This document shows, piece by piece, positions 33,240-36,675 of a DNA stretch of 36,675 nt. How positions within the stretch are numbered: position 1 is the first letter of the stretch; each line of letters opens with the position of its first letter. The notes below the pieces were generated by a model that saw nothing but the letters and a program-made list of their open reading frames with translations, did not search any database and had not been told where the DNA came from. Where the stretch lies: contig CALDTZ010000081.1 in the NCBI GenBank assembly GCA_937924805.1, positions 1-36,675 on the forward strand, read 5' to 3'. The position numbers and the translations under genes were made by a program. The DNA is from an uncultured Saprospiraceae bacterium. Its GTDB lineage: Bacteria > Bacteroidota > Bacteroidia > Chitinophagales > Saprospiraceae.

Positions 33240-36200
33240 TTATAGTTTTATAATTTTATAATATTGCTCTATTTCTTTATTAAAACATTTAATTACATAG
33301 CTTCCAGCTGAATATTCTGCTAATGAGATCATGGTTTTGGAAGATGGATCATTTAGCCTTGATTTTTTTATTAAGACCCCGAGATTATTATACAAGCCAA
33401 TCGTTAATCCGTCAGAAAATATAGCATTTTGATCTACTTCAATTATGATATTATCTTGAGTAGGGTTAGGGTAGACTTTAATATTTGTTTTGTAGATGTT
33501 TACATTTTTAGATAGGACACCTATGGTAATGGTTTCTTCAAAAAGACAATTTTCTATACCATCCATGATTATTACCATATATTCTCCTGGTGATAGATTA
33601 AAAAACTCATTTGTTGTGAAAAATGTATTGCCATTGTCAATGCTATATTGAAACGGAGCAACTCCATTTAATGTATTTATTAGAATGCTTCCATCAGCAG
33701 TATTTTCATTACTTGCATTTGTCGTTAATATTTCGGCATCCAATAAACAATCACCACTAGGACAAAAGATTTCTTCAGCTTGATCTCCAAAATTTCCATC
33801 ATTATAAATAAGTGTTTCTCCTAGATTGTCTAAGATTGAGAAATTGCCCATTCCTCCAAAACAGCATATACCATCACCATACGTATCATACATATTGAAG
33901 GTGTAACATGAGGTATAATCTAAACAAATATCTTCAGAATAAATCTGGACATTATCATCAAGAGCCCCAGTATTTATAATTTGTCCAGAATTATTATCAA
34001 CTAAAGACCAAGACGTTTCTTCAGGATAGTCATCTGCATTGATGACTAAGGTAATGTAATCATAATTTGAGTTTAAGCTTACAGTCGTTGAGAATTGATT
34101 GTTACTTAAGACAGGGTCAATTTGTCCATTGAGTTTGACCAAGTTTAAAATAATGATATTATCATTCTGCATTAAATTTTCGGTAATATTAATAGGAACA
34201 TTAACTTGAGCAAATGAAGGTATATTGGAAATGTACTCCACCGTATCTACAATTAATCCATTTACGGTTACCTCGATTTCTATGCTATTAAAGAGCGTTG
34301 ATCCAATATTCGATACCTGGGCTATAACTTGGACTTCATCATCACATTTTGCTTCAGCACTAACAAAGGTAATCCCTCCTTCAAGAAGATGGAGATTACT
34401 TATAATGGTTTGTAAGGTGTCGTTTCGATAGTATCCATCTTGAGGATGTGAAACGATTGCACCTATATTGTAATCACCTACAGATGAAAAATCTTGAGGC
34501 GTATTAAATTGAAATTCTGCGGATGATTGAGTAGGTAATTCTTCATTAATTTGAATGGTTTCAACGACTTGGTCATCAATCAAAAGTGAAATTTCAAAGT
34601 TGTTCAAATCTCTCAACCCTTCATTTGAAATTTTTGCTGTTATCAATTCATTATCTGTTAATGTTGAGGATGAAGTTGGTTTCACAATTGCGGAAACGCC
34701 TAAATCAAAAGTAGCATTGATTTCTGCCCAAAATGAAACCCATGGTCTAGCTTGTTTAATAATCATTCTATCGTCTATCGTTACTTTGTATTCTATATCC
34801 ATTCCAAACCCTTCAGCACCCACTACATTGTATAAGATTGCAAATTCATCGTGAATAACTCTTAGGTAAGATCGCATAAGGTCTAGATAAGATTCATCCA
34901 TAACTAGTTCACCATTTTCAACAAGATTAGAATATCTTAAAACAAAATATCCGACATCTTCATTTTCACTTAGTAAGATTTCTTCAGGAACAGAGTTTGC
35001 ATCAGGATTTGTAATTAACGATTCACCGACTTGTGTATTTAAATAAAAAGTACCTTCTGTTTTATAAATTGGATCGATACTAACACCTACACCATTTGAT
35101 TTTTCATCTTCAAAATTTGGATGGCATAGGAGTCCCATTGCAGCAATATAATGATCAACTCGATAGAAATCTCTTTCGTCATAAGCTCTAAAATTCCACA
35201 TACTTGCATAAACTTGCTTGACTGATTTGGAGATATGACCTTCATCTAAATGTTGAGTCTTGGAAGTGTATAATCCAGCGCCACTAAATCCAGGAAGATC
35301 TTCATTGTTAGTACTAGATCGCACACGTACCGCGGTCCCTTCAGGAAACTTATCATGCATAGATTGCAGACTATCTAGCATCCATTGTGGCATTTCAGCA
35401 GCTTTTATTTCTTTTCTGAAATCCTTGAGCGATTCGATTCGAGTTTCTAAATCGGAAATAAAAATAGGATCAGAAATCATGGTTTCTACTTTCTCATAAA
35501 AACCATTATACTTCATAAACTCATCATAAAAGTAAAATGGTATCCCAAAACCATCTGGAATCGTACCTTCTGGGAAACCAAATGTTCTCATTGTTGCCAC
35601 ATTTGCACACTTAGCGCCAAAGGATGCAGACATGTCAAACTGGATATCATCAAGCGGTAGAATCTTTGTCTGTGAAAGATCACGAATTGGGATTTGATCT
35701 TCAGTTGGTCTTATTGTCTCATACCATGCATTTACTTCTTCCAAACTTGCTTCTCTGATTTCGTATTTATTTTGTTCAACTTTGTAATAGATATATTTGC
35801 CTAATAGATTTGCAATTGAATCAATATCTAATGGATCTTTTACATAAGCATTTGGGACATTATCCTGAATAGCTCTTAAATTGACATGAGATAGTGGCGT
35901 TTGAATCACTGAAGTCATAATTCCACCTACTCTGGGTAATGAATTGGGTAATGCGTCATATAGTACGATATCTCTTGATCCTGGGTTTTCATCTAATGTC
36001 ATTAATCGAAAAAAGCCAAAACCTTCTGCTTGATTAAAAGGAAGGAAATCCACATCGGCAAAGAATTCAGATTCCAAAACAACATTTATTCTTGAACCCT
36101 CAAAATCATCTTTATATATATTTATATGTGTTGACTCACCGCCATTGCCTATAAAGTGCTGAAAATTATTTTGAAGAAAAGGCATATTTCTAGCCAGTAA

Positions 36201-36675
36201 TTCAAAGGTTTGCCTAGTGTCAGCAAATGAAAAAGCATCTCCAAATGAATAATTAAATGAATAACTACCAAATGCACCATTCGGCAGAATTACATTGGGA
36301 TTATATACAATTTCTCCTGTGACAACGTCATCACCAAATTGGTCTACATTGATTGTATTTAGGAAATCAGCATGGATGTAATGCGTTTTGCTATTAATAA
36401 AATAGATTTCTGGTTCAGCTGAACTTTGATTAACAATGGCAAATTTCACAAAAGCTTGATCATTCAGAAAGGGTGCCCATGGAATATCTTCACTTATCAA
36501 CGCTAAATCATTAAATGTTTGCGCACTATTTAAGCCAGCAACACCATCTTCAAAGGGTATTTCTCGAGCAAAATTAAGTGGAGAAAAGGTGGGGAAATTG
36601 TTATATTCTGTAACATCATCTATCCCGTCTCCATCAGTATCGTCAGGATCAATAATTGAATGTTCGGTAATTGAA
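33240..36675 (-). CDS. T9SS protein with phosphohistidine-like and PPDK-type ATP-grasp domains (partial)
   Basis: The frame is open to the right edge, so the N-terminus and signal peptide are missing; 1145 codons are visible. It starts with a Ca-binding type 3 repeat (DPDDTDGDGIDD, about 36590-36640), then a beta-rich part. Next is a phosphohistidine-type domain (GGIMTSVIQTPLSHVNLRA, His codon at 35886-35888), followed by a PPDK N-terminal ATP-grasp domain (about 34720-35660). The latter keeps FGAKCANVATM (Lys), IPDGFGIP, AVRVRSSTNNEDLPGFSGAG (Arg), MDIEYKV (Glu) and IIKQARPW (Gln, Arg). Downstream are two CARDB-like domains, a DTYGDGICC beta-domain, an SprB-like repeat (SPGEYMVIIMDG) and a type A T9SS domain (IKVYPNPTQDNIIIEVD). 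His-before-ATP-grasp is the order of glucan water dikinases. The substrate and phosphate donor outside the cell are unknown. Confidence 0.85.
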   Translation of the reverse strand, partial: SITEHSIIDPDDTDGDGIDDVTEYNNFPTFSPLNFAREIPFEDGVAGLNSAQTFNDLALISEDIPWAPFLNDQAFVKFAIVNQSSAEPEIYFINSKTHYIHADFLNTINVDQFGDDVVTGEIVYNPNVILPNGAFGSYSFNYSFGDAFSFADTRQTFELLARNMPFLQNNFQHFIGNGGESTHINIYKDDFEGSRINVVLESEFFADVDFLPFNQAEGFGFFRLMTLDENPGSRDIVLYDALPNSLPRVGGIMTSVIQTPLSHVNLRAIQDNVPNAYVKDPLDIDSIANLLGKYIYYKVEQNKYEIREASLEEVNAWYETIRPTEDQIPIRDLSQTKILPLDDIQFDMSASFGAKCANVATMRTFGFPEGTIPDGFGIPFYFYDEFMKYNGFYEKVETMISDPIFISDLETRIESLKDFRKEIKAAEMPQWMLDSLQSMHDKFPEGTAVRVRSSTNNEDLPGFSGAGLYTSKTQHLDEGHISKSVKQVYASMWNFRAYDERDFYRVDHYIAAMGLLCHPNFEDEKSNGVGVSIDPIYKTEGTFYLNTQVGESLITNPDANSVPEEILLSENEDVGYFVLRYSNLVENGELVMDESYLDLMRSYLRVIHDEFAILYNVVGAEGFGMDIEYKVTIDDRMIIKQARPWVSFWAEINATFDLGVSAIVKPTSSSTLTDNELITAKISNEGLRDLNNFEISLLIDDQVVETIQINEELPTQSSAEFQFNTPQDFSSVGDYNIGAIVSHPQDGYYRNDTLQTIISNLHLLEGGITFVSAEAKCDDEVQVIAQVSNIGSTLFNSIEIEVTVNGLIVDTVEYISNIPSFAQVNVPINITENLMQNDNIIILNLVKLNGQIDPVLSNNQFSTTVSLNSNYDYITLVINADDYPEETSWSLVDNNSGQIINTGALDDNVQIYSEDICLDYTSCYTFNMYDTYGDGICCFGGMGNFSILDNLGETLIYNDGNFGDQAEEIFCPSGDCLLDAEILTTNASNENTADGSILINTLNGVAPFQYSIDNGNTFFTTNEFFNLSPGEYMVIIMDGIENCLFEETITIGVLSKNVNIYKTNIKVYPNPTQDNIIIEVDQNAIFSDGLTIGLYNNLGVLIKKSRLNDPSSKTMISLAEYSAGSYVIKCFNKEIEQYYKIIKL

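Noticed and set aside
34225..35499. Plus-strand frames of 68, 99 and 79 codons
   Set aside because: All are antisense to the dikinase-like gene, whose frame shows clear domains throughout.

Overview
The window is AT-rich and almost every large gene encodes an exported protein. SusC/SusD pairs, type A Por-secretion (T9SS) C-terminal domains of the form 'YPNP...', a TAnnTTTG-type promoter box, and huge Cys-rich, SBBP and Ig-like proteins together point to a Bacteroidota genome. It is probably marine and Saprospiria-like, but the class-level guess is inference. No rRNA, tRNA, CRISPR array, insertion sequence or phage gene was seen.

Layout. (1) 1-909, minus strand: a secreted protein of unknown function overlaps by 14 bases the start of an STN-like secreted or receptor protein that runs off the left edge. 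(2) 1077-6028: a 988-residue secreted protein resembling a glycoside hydrolase, a 268-residue lectin-like T9SS protein, then a convergent Omp28-like thioredoxin-fold T9SS protein. (3) 6029-18012: a polysaccharide utilisation locus with SusC, SusD, a duplicated PKD surface lipoprotein, two GH16 beta-1,3-glucanases and a GH5/CBM6 T9SS enzyme. The gene set suggests laminarin or another beta-1,3-glucan. A hairpin terminator separates the uptake half from the enzyme half, and phased TTGATGTA repeats lie upstream of susC. No regulator gene is inside the window. (4) 18013-32585: two giant secreted repeat proteins (1563 and 2318 residues) flank three small genes: a methyltransferase, a DinB-like protein and a UPF0126 membrane protein. 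The two giants share a C-terminal module ending CFxIxVTR(E/Q). (5) 32665-36675, minus strand: a small four-helix membrane protein, and a large T9SS protein that carries a phosphohistidine-type domain followed by a PPDK-type ATP-grasp domain. That protein is open at the right edge.

How it fits together. SusC/D and the PKD lipoprotein would capture and import oligosaccharides that the two GH16 endo-glucanases and the GH5 enzyme release at the cell surface. The giant proteins look like adhesins or surface fibres. The most unusual item is the apparently exported protein with a glucan-dikinase-like domain order and intact-looking catalytic residues, because ATP is not expected outside the cell.
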